Assembly: GCF_024753245.1 (NCBI RefSeq)
Contig: NZ_JANUGX010000004.1
Location: forward strand, 186,001 to 250,000
Reading direction: 5' to 3'
Source of the DNA: Massilia norwichensis
GTDB taxonomy: Bacteria > Pseudomonadota > Gammaproteobacteria > Burkholderiales > Burkholderiaceae_D
DNA: 64,000 nt
Notes under the pieces: generated by a model
Seen by the model: only the letters and a program-made list of their open reading frames with translations
What the model was told of the DNA's origin: nothing
Databases searched by the model: none
Position numbers and translations under genes: made by a program
Part shown: positions 55,176 to 64,000 of the stretch, piece after piece
Layout: each line of letters begins with the position of its first letter
Position numbering within the stretch: the stretch's first letter is position 1

Positions 55176-56327
55176 CTAGCCCAGCCTGGCCGCAGGCGTC
55201 AATCCCACTTCCTCACGGCGCGCCACCAGTTCCTGGTACAGGCTCGCATAGCCATCGGCCATCTGCTCGGCAGTGAACAGCTGCCAGTACCTCGCCTCGG
55301 CGCGGCGGCCCATTTCCTGGGCCAGCGCCGGATCGTCCCACAGCGTGCGCATTGCCTCGCGCAGGGCTTCGTGGTCCGAGGGCGGCACCACCAGGCCGGT
55401 CTGGCGATCGATGTTGATATAGGTGGTACCGGTGCCGATCTCGCTCGAGATCATGGGTTTGCCGAACATCGCGCCTTCCAGCAGCGAGATGCCGAAGGCT
55501 TCCGAGCGCAGGTGCGAGGGGAAGGCCACCGCATAGCACAGCTTGAGCAGTGCCACCTTGTCGGGATCGTCCAGCTTCCCGACGAACATCACGTTCTTCA
55601 GGCCCAGGCGCGCGGCGTGGGCCTTCAATTCCTGCTCGATCGGACCGGCGCCGACGATCACCACCGGGTAATCGGTCCCCGCCACCGCGTCCAGCAGGAT
55701 ATGCAGCCCCTTGTAGTAGCGCAGCACGCCCACGAACAGGAAGAACTTCGGCCCGACCTTGGCCCGCCAGTGGTCCAGGCGCGCCTGTTCCGGCGCCGGA
55801 TAGCTGGTCTTGTCCAGGCCGAAGGTGATCACGCGGGTCTTGTCGCGGTAACGGTCCAGCACCGTCGACGAGCCGAGATAATTCGGCGACGTCGCCACGA
55901 TCGCATCCACGCTCTGCAGGAAGCGGTGCTGCAGCGGCTGGTACAAGCGCAGCAGGGCCTTCTGGCGCACGATGTCGGAATGGTAGGTCACCACGCTGGG
56001 CTTGTTCACGCGCGCCAGGAAGTGGGCCAGGTCCATGAAGGGCCACGGGAAATGGTAGTGCACCACGTCGGCGTCGCGCGCCATGCGCGCCAGCTCGGAA
56101 ATCGCCTGCACCGACACCGCGTTCGAGGCCAGTTCGAAGTTGTGCGGCACCCGGTGCACCATGTGGCCTTCGAATTCGAAAGGCTGGAGATTGGGTTCGC
56201 GCGACAGCGACAGCACCTGGTTGCTCACCCCCAGCCGCCCGGTCCCGACGCACATCTGGCGGATGACCTGTTCGATCCCGCCCACCGAATCGGGGTAATA
56301 GGTCTTGTAGAAGTGAAGGATACGCAT
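55176..56327 (-). CDS. GT4-family glycosyltransferase
   Basis: A 383-residue GT-B enzyme: N-terminal MRILHFYKTYYPDSVGGIEQ, VVHYHFPWPFMDLAHFLARV, then the donor-binding half with FLFVGVLRYYKGLHILLDAV, VVIVGAGPIEQELKAHAARL and the E-x7-E region SHLRSEAFGISLLEGAMFG. It is last in the gmd-rmd-GT-GT series, suggesting transfer of mannose or D-rhamnose to a surface polysaccharide (inferred). It starts 26 bases after the preceding glycosyltransferase. Confidence 0.9.
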   Translation of the reverse strand: MRILHFYKTYYPDSVGGIEQVIRQMCVGTGRLGVSNQVLSLSREPNLQPFEFEGHMVHRVPHNFELASNAVSVQAISELARMARDADVVHYHFPWPFMDLAHFLARVNKPSVVTYHSDIVRQKALLRLYQPLQHRFLQSVDAIVATSPNYLGSSTVLDRYRDKTRVITFGLDKTSYPAPEQARLDHWRAKVGPKFFLFVGVLRYYKGLHILLDAVAGTDYPVVIVGAGPIEQELKAHAARLGLKNVMFVGKLDDPDKVALLKLCYAVAFPSHLRSEAFGISLLEGAMFGKPMISSEIGTGTTYINIDRQTGLVVPPSDHEALREAMRTLWDDPALAQEMGRRAEARYWQLFTAEQMADGYASLYQELVARREEVGLTPAARLG

Positions 56328-56353
56328 GGCTAAATCGCTAGATCTCGAAATCT

Positions 56354-57472
56354 TCAGATGAGTGAGCGGTAGACGGCGGCGGTTTTGCGCGCCGTCGCAC
56401 TCCAGGTCAGCTGGGCCGCGCGCGCCCGTCCGGCGGCGATGCAGCGGCTGCGCAACGCGGGCTCGCGCACCAGGGCCAGCATCGCATCGCGGATGGCGCC
56501 GGCGTCGAGCGGATCGACTTCCAGCGCCGCACCGTCCGCGACTTCCGGCAGCGAGGTCACGTTGGAGGTCACCACCGGCACCCCGGACGCGAAGGCCTCG
56601 AGCAGCGGAATACCAAAGCCCTCGTACAGCGAGGCGAACACGAACACGCCGGCGCCGGCATACACGTGACGCAGCTGCGCGCTGTCGGTCAGGCGGTTCA
56701 GCCAGATCACCCCGGCCCCGTCCTGGGCTGCAGCGGCAATGCGTCGCTGCAGCGCTTCCGAGCGCGCGCCGGCATTGCCGACGATGACCAGCTGGCGCTC
56801 GTCGCGCACTGGCTGCGGCAGCGCCAGGTACGCGTCCAGCAGGCGCTCGACATTCTTGCGCGGCTGCAGCGTGCCGACGAACAGAAAATATCCCGGGCGC
56901 AGACCGTAAGCCGCCAATGTTGCCGCCACCGCCTCCGGCGCCGGCGCTTCCAGCCAGGCCTCGTCGACGCCATTCGGCACCACCGAGATGCGGCGCTCGT
57001 CGACGCCGAAGCACTCGACCAGTTCCTCGACCGCGTATTGCGACACGGCGATCACGTGATCGGCCTTCTGCGCCGCCTTGCGCTGCAACCAGTTCTTCAG
57101 TCCGCGCAGGCGCGGGTTGCACCACTCGGGATGCTTGATCGGCAGCGCGTCGTGCAGGGTCGCCACCACCGGACAATCCATCCGCACCACCCGGTAGTCG
57201 GGCACGTGGAACACGTCGAGCGGCATGTGGATCCGGTGCGCCCCCGGGCTCAGGAGGTCGACCATCGTGGCGCGGCCGAAGGATTGCGGCAGCGCCCGGC
57301 CTTCGCTCGGCGGCGTCTGCCCTTCGGGCCAGGAGAAGGGCTGCACCTCGCAATCGGCCGCCGGCAGGTGGCGCAACAGGGCGTCGGTGTAGACCCCGAT
57401 CCCGTCCAGCCGTCCGCCAGTGAAACCAGGTTCGATCATGGTCGTTCCCAGGCCGACTCGCAGTCCACTCAC
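56354..57472 (-). CDS. GT4-family glycosyltransferase (WbdA/mannosyltransferase-like)
   Basis: A 372-residue GT-B glycosyltransferase: VGLGTTMIEPGFTGGRLDGI, VFHVPDYRVVRMDCPVVATL, HDALPIKHPEW, VIAVSQYAVEELVECFGVDE, FVGTLQPRKNVERLLDAYLA and ASLYEGFGIPLLEAFASGVP. The start is GTG, overlapping the stop of the upstream reductase (GTGA); the longer frame upstream is not protein-like. Sugar specificity is unknown, but coupling to GDP-D-rhamnose genes makes rhamnose or mannose likely. Confidence 0.9.
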   Translation of the reverse strand: MSGLRVGLGTTMIEPGFTGGRLDGIGVYTDALLRHLPAADCEVQPFSWPEGQTPPSEGRALPQSFGRATMVDLLSPGAHRIHMPLDVFHVPDYRVVRMDCPVVATLHDALPIKHPEWCNPRLRGLKNWLQRKAAQKADHVIAVSQYAVEELVECFGVDERRISVVPNGVDEAWLEAPAPEAVAATLAAYGLRPGYFLFVGTLQPRKNVERLLDAYLALPQPVRDERQLVIVGNAGARSEALQRRIAAAAQDGAGVIWLNRLTDSAQLRHVYAGAGVFVFASLYEGFGIPLLEAFASGVPVVTSNVTSLPEVADGAALEVDPLDAGAIRDAMLALVREPALRSRCIAAGRARAAQLTWSATARKTAAVYRSLI

Positions 57473-58410
57473 GCCGTGTACATCCAGCGCAGCGTTTCCA
57501 GCAGCGGGGTCGGCTCGATCTTGCCGATGACCCCGGTCAGCTTGGCGTTGCTGCCGGTGAGCGTGAGCACCTCGTTGGCGCGTACGAAGGCCGGGTTGAC
57601 GTGCACTTCGATACGGTAGCCGGCGATCTCGCTCATCATGTCGATCAGGCTTTCCAGCGTATGCGGCTGGCCCGAGCAAACATTGAAGGCTTCGCCGCTC
57701 GGGGCTGCCGCCAGCAGGCGGCGGTAGCTCTTGGCTACCATGCGCACGTCGGAAAAGTCGCGTGCGATCGCCAGGTTGCCCAGTTCGATGCGGCGCGCCT
57801 CCTTGCGAAAGTGGGAGACGATCTTCGGCAGCAGGAAGTTTTCGGTTTGGCCTACCCCGGTGTAGTTGAAGGGGCGCGCGATCACGATCGGCAGCTTGTC
57901 CATCCACAGGCGCGCCATGTATTCCATCGCCAGCTTGCTGACCGCGTAGTCGTTGGCCGGATTCGGGGCCACGCTTTCGTCGATGACCGGCACGCGGGCG
58001 TTGCCGTAGATGTTGGCGGACGAAGCCAGCAGCACGCTGGACGGCTTGTGCGAGCCGGCCGCCAGCGCTTCCAGCAGATTGCGGGTGCCGACCACGTTGA
58101 CGCGGTACATCTGGTCGGCATCGTTGTGGGCCACGAAGGCGATCGCGGCCAGGTGCACAACCACGTCCGGCTGTACCTTTTCGACCGCCGCTGCCACCGA
58201 GGCACGGTCGAGCAGGTCGACGGCAAAGATGTCCGGGCCGGTGGGCTCGCCCGGCAGGACGGTGCCGTGGACCTGGTAGCCGGCGGCAGTCAGCTCGCGC
58301 GCCATGTAGTAGCCGGTAAAGCCACGCAAGCCGGTGATCAGGGCGCGCTTGCCCTCACCTTCGCGCGGCTCGCTCAGGCCAACGATCTCTTGCGTGACCA
58401 TACGGTTCAT
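57469..58410 (-). CDS. rmd: NAD-dependent epimerase/dehydratase, GDP-6-deoxy-D-mannose reductase-like
   Basis: A 313-residue extended SDR: cofactor site ALITGLRGFTGYYMARELTA, SSANIYGN, and the catalytic YAVSKLAME (Tyr-x3-Lys), plus FNYTGVGQTENFLLPKIVSH. Rmd reduces GDP-4-keto-6-deoxy-D-mannose, made by the enzyme encoded directly upstream, to GDP-D-rhamnose. The alternative is Fcl (GDP-L-fucose synthase) or a talose-forming reductase; overall form and position favour Rmd. It follows gmd by one base. Confidence 0.83.
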   Translation of the reverse strand: MNRMVTQEIVGLSEPREGEGKRALITGLRGFTGYYMARELTAAGYQVHGTVLPGEPTGPDIFAVDLLDRASVAAAVEKVQPDVVVHLAAIAFVAHNDADQMYRVNVVGTRNLLEALAAGSHKPSSVLLASSANIYGNARVPVIDESVAPNPANDYAVSKLAMEYMARLWMDKLPIVIARPFNYTGVGQTENFLLPKIVSHFRKEARRIELGNLAIARDFSDVRMVAKSYRRLLAAAPSGEAFNVCSGQPHTLESLIDMMSEIAGYRIEVHVNPAFVRANEVLTLTGSNAKLTGVIGKIEPTPLLETLRWMYTA

Positions 58411-58411
58411 G

Positions 58412-59752
<1,341 letters not shown>

Positions 59753-59776
59753 AAAAAGGCCGCGAACGGCCTTTTT
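59753..59776. terminator. Intrinsic terminator of maeB
   Basis: AAAAAGGCCG-CGAA-CGGCCTTTTT, a perfect 10-bp stem with a stable tetraloop, 20 bases past the maeB stop. It carries T-tracts in both directions and insulates maeB from the gmd cluster. Confidence 0.92.
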
Positions 59777-59796
59777 AAAACAGAGAATGTTAAATC

Positions 59797-62109
59797 TCAG
59801 CGCGCCGAGACGGCATCCACCACGCACAGCGCGGTCATATTGACGATCCGGCGCACGGTGGCCGACGGCGTCAGGATATGCACCGGACGGGCGCAGCCCA
59901 GCAGCACCGGACCGACGGCGATGCCGTTGCCGGCCGCGGTCTTGAGCAGGTTGTAGGCGATGTTGGCCGATTCGATGTTCGGCATCACCACCAGGTTGGC
60001 GTCGCCCTTCAGCGTCGACTGCGGCATGATCTTCGCGCGCAGCTTCGAATCCAGGGCGGCGTCGCCGTGCATTTCGCCGTCGATTTCCAGGTTCGGCGCC
60101 TTCTGCTGCACCAGGGCCAGCGCGGCGCGCATCTTCTGCGCCGATTCGCTGTTCGAGGTGCCGAAGTTCGAATGCGACAGCAGCGCCGCGCGCGGCGTGA
60201 TGCCGAAACGCTCCAGCTCCTCGGCCGCCATGATCGTGATCTCGGCCAGCTCCTCCGCGCTCGGGTTCTCGTTGACGTGGGTGTCGACCATTGCCAGCTG
60301 GCGCTCTTCGGTGATGACGAAGTTCATCGCCGCGTACACGTTGGCGCCCGGGCGCATGCCCAGCACCTTGTCGATGAATTCCAGGTGGGCGTGGGTGGTG
60401 CCGTAGGTGCCGCAGATCATGCCGTCGGCATCGCCCTTGTGGATCATCATCGCGCCGATCAGGGTGTGGCGGCGGCGCATCGCCAGCTTGGCCATGTCCG
60501 CGGTCACGCCCTTGCGCATCACCATCTGGTGGTAGGTCTGCCAGTAGTCGCGGTAGCGCTCATCGAAGTCGGGGTTGATGACGTCGTAGTGCACACCCTG
60601 CTTCAGGCGCAGGCCGAACTTCTCGATGCGCTGCTCCAGCACCTTTGGACGGCCGACCAGGATCGGACGGGCCAGGTTCTCGTCGGCCACCACCTGCACC
60701 GCGCGCAGCACGCGCTCGTCCTCGCCCTCGGCGTAGACGATGCGCTTGAGCTCGCTTGGTGCGCTCTTGGCGACCTGGAACAGCGGCTTCATGAAGGAGC
60801 CGCTGCGGTACACGAACTGCTGCAGGCTCTCGGCGTAGGCGGCCAGGTCCTGGATCGGACGGGTGGCGACGCCGCCATCCATCGCCGCCTTCGCCACTGC
60901 CGGGGCGATGTGGGTCAGCAGGCGCGGATCGAAGGGCATCGGGATCAGGTATTCCGGCCCGAAGGACAGGTTCGAGATACCGTAGGCCGAGGCCACGATG
61001 TCCGACTGTTCGGCGTGGGCCAGTTCGGCGATCGCATGCACCACCGCGATTTCCATTTCGCGCGTGATGGTGGTCGCGCCGCAGTCCAGCGCGCCACGGA
61101 ACATGTAGGGGAAGCACAGGACGTTGTTGACCTGGTTCGGGTAGTCCGAACGGCCGGTGGCGATGATCACGTCGCTGCGCACGGCCTTCGCGTCTTCCGG
61201 CAGGATTTCCGGATTCGGGTTGGCCAGCGCCAGGATTAGCGGGTTCGGCGCCATCTTCGCCACCATCTCTGGCTTGAGCACGCCGCCGGCGGACAGGCCC
61301 AGGAAGATGTCGGCACCCGGAACCACCTCGCTCAGCGAGCGCAGTTCGGTCTCCTGGGCGAAGCGTTCCTTGTCCGGGTCCATCAGCTCGGTGCGGCCTT
61401 TATAGACCACGCCGGCCAGATCGGTGACCCAGATGTTCTCGATCGGGAAGCCGAGGTCGACGATCAGCTCCAGGCAGGCCAGTGCCGCCGCGCCCGCGCC
61501 AGACACCACCAGCTTGCAGTTCTTGATGTCCTTGTTGACGACCTTCAGGCCGTTCAGGATGGCAGCACCGACGATGATCGCGGTGCCGTGCTGGTCGTCG
61601 TGGAAGACCGGAATCTTCATCCGCTCGCGCAGTTTGCGCTCGATGTAGAAGCACTCCGGCGCCTTGATGTCTTCGAGGTTGACGCCGCCAAACGTAGGTT
61701 CGAGCGCGGCGATCACCTCGATCAGCTTGTCCGGGTCGTTCTCGGCGATCTCGATGTCGAAGACGTCGATGCCGGCAAACTTCTTGAACAGCACGCCCTT
61801 GCCTTCCATGACCGGCTTCGATGCCAGCGGGCCGATATTGCCCAGGCCGAGGACGGCGGTACCGTTCGAAATGACCGCGACCAGGTTGCCGCGCGCGGTG
61901 TATTTATAGGAGTTGGCCGGGTCCTTGACGATCTCTTCGCAGGGCGCAGCCACGCCCGGCGAGTAGGCCAGCGCCAGGTCGCGCTGGTTCAGCACGGACT
62001 TGGTGGGCGTGACGGCGATCTTGCCTGGGCGGGGAATCTGGTGGTATTCGAGCGCTGCAGCACGCAGTTGTTGGCGTAATTCTTCTTTTTTGTCGATTGA
62101 CGAATTCAT
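59797..62109 (-). CDS. maeB: NADP-dependent malic enzyme with C-terminal phosphotransacetylase-like domain
   Basis: A 770-residue protein. The malic enzyme domain (1-430) has [77 protein letters not shown] and the dinucleotide site [14 protein letters not shown]. The C-terminal PTA-like domain (about 440-765) has [40 protein letters not shown] and [20 protein letters not shown]. It decarboxylates malate to pyruvate with NADPH; the PTA part is regulatory (acetyl-CoA response) in E. coli. Single gene. Confidence 0.96.
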   Translation of the reverse strand: MNSSIDKKEELRQQLRAAALEYHQIPRPGKIAVTPTKSVLNQRDLALAYSPGVAAPCEEIVKDPANSYKYTARGNLVAVISNGTAVLGLGNIGPLASKPVMEGKGVLFKKFAGIDVFDIEIAENDPDKLIEVIAALEPTFGGVNLEDIKAPECFYIERKLRERMKIPVFHDDQHGTAIIVGAAILNGLKVVNKDIKNCKLVVSGAGAAALACLELIVDLGFPIENIWVTDLAGVVYKGRTELMDPDKERFAQETELRSLSEVVPGADIFLGLSAGGVLKPEMVAKMAPNPLILALANPNPEILPEDAKAVRSDVIIATGRSDYPNQVNNVLCFPYMFRGALDCGATTITREMEIAVVHAIAELAHAEQSDIVASAYGISNLSFGPEYLIPMPFDPRLLTHIAPAVAKAAMDGGVATRPIQDLAAYAESLQQFVYRSGSFMKPLFQVAKSAPSELKRIVYAEGEDERVLRAVQVVADENLARPILVGRPKVLEQRIEKFGLRLKQGVHYDVINPDFDERYRDYWQTYHQMVMRKGVTADMAKLAMRRRHTLIGAMMIHKGDADGMICGTYGTTHAHLEFIDKVLGMRPGANVYAAMNFVITEERQLAMVDTHVNENPSAEELAEITIMAAEELERFGITPRAALLSHSNFGTSNSESAQKMRAALALVQQKAPNLEIDGEMHGDAALDSKLRAKIMPQSTLKGDANLVVMPNIESANIAYNLLKTAAGNGIAVGPVLLGCARPVHILTPSATVRRIVNMTALCVVDAVSAR

Positions 62110-62358
62110 GCTTTGCAGGCCTTCCGACTGACTGACTGGGGGCTTGTGATTTTATCAGAGTGAATCCTCTAATCGTGTACGTATTTTTACCAACGGCATG
62201 GCTGGCAATCAGTAAGACCGATGGACGAAGCTGCCGAAAAAACAACTTTTTAATAAATTGACCTTGCTCAAGTTCAACTCAGGACCCCGCGATTAACTTC
62301 ACCGCTGTGCAATTTTCTTTTTGCGCTAGTGCAATTTACATGACCATGGGAGTGAATT

Positions 62359-64000
62359 GTGGAGAGTAAGCAAGCAATCCCGGCGGGAGCTGCGCTATCG
62401 GCGTTTAGTCTCGATGCGCAGCACGACCGCCTGATGCGCCTGGAATTCCCCTACAACGACGGGCCGGATCGCATACTCCTGCCGAACCGGCTCAAGGCGC
62501 ACGAGGAAGTCTCACGCTGCTTTCGCATAGAGGTCGAACTCCTGTCGGACGACGTAGAGATTCCCCTGAAGGCGATGATGGCCAGGATGGTCACGATCTC
62601 GCTCGTGCGCGAAGACGGCTCGCTGCGCTACTTCAACGGCTATGTCACGGAATTCCGCTTCCTGCGCGCCGACGGCGGCTTCGCGTTCTACCACATGGTC
62701 CTGGAACCCTGGCTGGCCTTCACCAAGCTGCGCAAGGACAACCGTTCGTTCCTTGGCAAGAGCGTCATCGAAATTACCGAACTCACCTTTGCCCAGTACC
62801 GCCAGGCCGACTGGCATCCGGTCATCGTCGAGGAGTATCCCCGGCTGACCTGCGCCAACCAGTACGACGAGACGGACTACAACCACTTGCACCGGCGCTG
62901 GGAAGAACTCGGGCTGCACTATTACTACGAGCACCGGGCGGACGGGCACACGCTCTTTCTCAGGGACAGGAGTACGCTCGCCCAGCCCATCGATCCGACC
63001 GGCATCGACGATTCCGGAGAGATACCGTTCCGCGACAAGGCCGGTTCGCTCGAAGACGACGGCATCCGTGAATGGATTCCCATGCGCCGCCTCGGCTCCG
63101 GCCAGACGACGCTGGTCAGCTTCGACTACAAGAACCCGGTCGCGCAGCGCTCGACCGCCGAGTCTCTGAACAACCAGGGCGACGTCTATCCCTACGAAAT
63201 CTACGAAGACACGGGCGCCTACGGTTTCCGCACCCACGACGAGGGCGAACGCCTCGCACAGCAGCGTATGGGCGAGCGCGACGCGAACACGCAAACCTTC
63301 GAAGCCCGCGGCAACGACCGCACCGCCCAGCCAGGCCGGTGCTTCAAGCTTGCAGACCATTTCAGCGCCGAGCTTCGCGTACCCAAGCGCGACGAGCCGG
63401 CCAAGCCCAGCATCCGCGACCGCGACTACCTGATTCTCTCGGTCGAGCACGAAGCCAGCAACAATTACCAGGCCGGGCCGGGCGCGCCGTCGAACTACGA
63501 GAACACCTTCCGCTGCATGCGCAGGGATATCTCGTGGCGGCCGGGCCGCCACTACAACAGCCAACCCTGCGTCTATCACGGCATCCAGACCGCCATCGTG
63601 GTCGGGCCGGCAGGCGCCGAGATTCATACCGACGGCTACGGGCGGGTCAAAATCCAGTTCCACTGGGACCGGCTGGGCAATCGCGACGAGAATAGCTCCG
63701 CTTGGGTACGCGTGATGTCGCCTGGGGCTGGGGTCGAGTTCGGGAACATCCGCCTGCCGCGGGTGGGCGAGGAAGTGGGCGTGGTCTTTGTCAACGGCAA
63801 TATCGACCATCCGCTGATTCTGGGTGTGCTGTACAACTTTACGCACATGCCGCCGTGGAAGTTGCCGGAGCAGCAGGCTTTGATGGGTTTGCGCAGTCGT
63901 GAGTTGGAGTCGGGTGCAGCGAGCGAGCGTGGCAATCATTTGGTGCTGGACGATACGCCAGGGAAGATCCAGGCGCAGCTGAAGAGCGATCATCAGTGCA
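62359..64000 (+). CDS. vgrG: Type VI secretion spike protein VgrG/TssI, 5' part (runs off right edge)
   Basis: 547 codons are visible with no stop. The gp27-like base (ALSAFSLDAQHDRLMRLEFP, FNGYVTEFRFLRADGGFAFY, MVLEPWLAFTKLRKDNRSFL) leads into the gp5-like OB region (AIVVGPAGAEIHTDGYGRVK, VKIQFHWDRLGN, WVRVMSPGAGVEFGNIRLPR, VGEEVGVVFVNGNIDHPLIL). The end (RGNHLVLDDTPGKIQAQLKS) starts the needle or a DUF2345-type extension. VgrG trimers tip the T6SS tube and carry effectors. The start is GTG behind GGGAG; the codon before it is preceded by a stop. Any effector gene would lie outside the window. Confidence 0.92.
   Translation, partial: MESKQAIPAGAALSAFSLDAQHDRLMRLEFPYNDGPDRILLPNRLKAHEEVSRCFRIEVELLSDDVEIPLKAMMARMVTISLVREDGSLRYFNGYVTEFRFLRADGGFAFYHMVLEPWLAFTKLRKDNRSFLGKSVIEITELTFAQYRQADWHPVIVEEYPRLTCANQYDETDYNHLHRRWEELGLHYYYEHRADGHTLFLRDRSTLAQPIDPTGIDDSGEIPFRDKAGSLEDDGIREWIPMRRLGSGQTTLVSFDYKNPVAQRSTAESLNNQGDVYPYEIYEDTGAYGFRTHDEGERLAQQRMGERDANTQTFEARGNDRTAQPGRCFKLADHFSAELRVPKRDEPAKPSIRDRDYLILSVEHEASNNYQAGPGAPSNYENTFRCMRRDISWRPGRHYNSQPCVYHGIQTAIVVGPAGAEIHTDGYGRVKIQFHWDRLGNRDENSSAWVRVMSPGAGVEFGNIRLPRVGEEVGVVFVNGNIDHPLILGVLYNFTHMPPWKLPEQQALMGLRSRELESGAASERGNHLVLDDTPGKIQAQLKSDHQC

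Noticed and set aside
62512..63993. 493-codon minus-strand frame over the vgrG region
   Set aside because: The plus-strand frame is a clear VgrG with conserved motifs; the antisense frame has no recognisable family features.

Overview
The window reads as chromosome from a GC-rich betaproteobacterium, most likely Oxalobacteraceae (Massilia/Telluria/Janthinobacterium type). This is inferred from gene content and protein style: two C-terminally extended IF-1 paralogs, a type B L31 protein, a PEP-CTERM protein, an Ada protein, a hutU-H-G-F-D-I operon that uses the HutF route, and a vgrG. No 16S gene is present to prove it. Almost all genes share high-GC codon use. The clear exception is an AT-richer islet at about 47.6-48.9 kb.

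Layout. 0-2.2 kb (minus): two tandem secreted paralogs coupled to a LytS-type kinase that leaves the left edge, and a carboxymuconolactone-decarboxylase-like protein. 2.3-4.5 kb: a class III aminotransferase convergent with a fumarylacetoacetase-family hydrolase. 4.7-10.9 kb: a chemoreceptor, two secreted single-Cache proteins, an MFS transporter and a large FAD/NAD(P)-binding protein. 10.9-15.4 kb: DNA glycosylases at both ends, an HDOD protein, a transglutaminase/TPR lipoprotein, two infA paralogs, and a short independent transcription unit that may encode a 51-residue peptide or an sRNA. 15.5-24.0 kb: an RND tripartite efflux system preceded by a tiny secreted peptide and a serine-less hydrolase-fold protein, with a divergent LysR regulator. 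24.0-26.9 kb: small membrane, lipoprotein, DMT and GNAT genes plus a 59-residue protein.

26.9-40.4 kb is histidine catabolism: hutU, hutH, hutG, hutF, hutD and hutI run on the minus strand as a tightly packed series, followed by a fused substrate-binding/permease ABC gene. A palindromic site in front of hutU fits HutC, and hutC itself lies 4 kb away. A YtcJ-type amidohydrolase, a RAYT transposase element with 27-bp inverted ends, and ada lie between. 40.5-46.5 kb: trxA, rho, rpmE2, an ArnT-like glycosyltransferase, a PEP-CTERM protein and small membrane proteins.

46.7-49.2 kb starts with tRNA-Leu(CAA). It continues with a decayed lambda-type phage portal gene, low-GC accessory genes, a perfect 22-bp hairpin and gene debris, so it looks like an eroded integration site. 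49.2-55.1 kb: a VOC protein, a periplasmic solute-binding protein, and a MHYT hybrid histidine kinase translationally coupled to an HD-GYP response regulator. 55.2-59.5 kb: gmd, an rmd-like reductase and two GT4 glycosyltransferases, a GDP-D-rhamnose/polysaccharide cluster. 59.8-64 kb: maeB, then the 5' part of a type VI secretion vgrG that runs off the right edge.

The best candidates for undescribed biology are the efflux-operon pair (54-residue secreted peptide plus pseudo-hydrolase), the short unit at 14.6-14.85 kb, the periplasmic Cache proteins beside a chemoreceptor that lacks a Cache domain, and the accessory genes next to tRNA-Leu.
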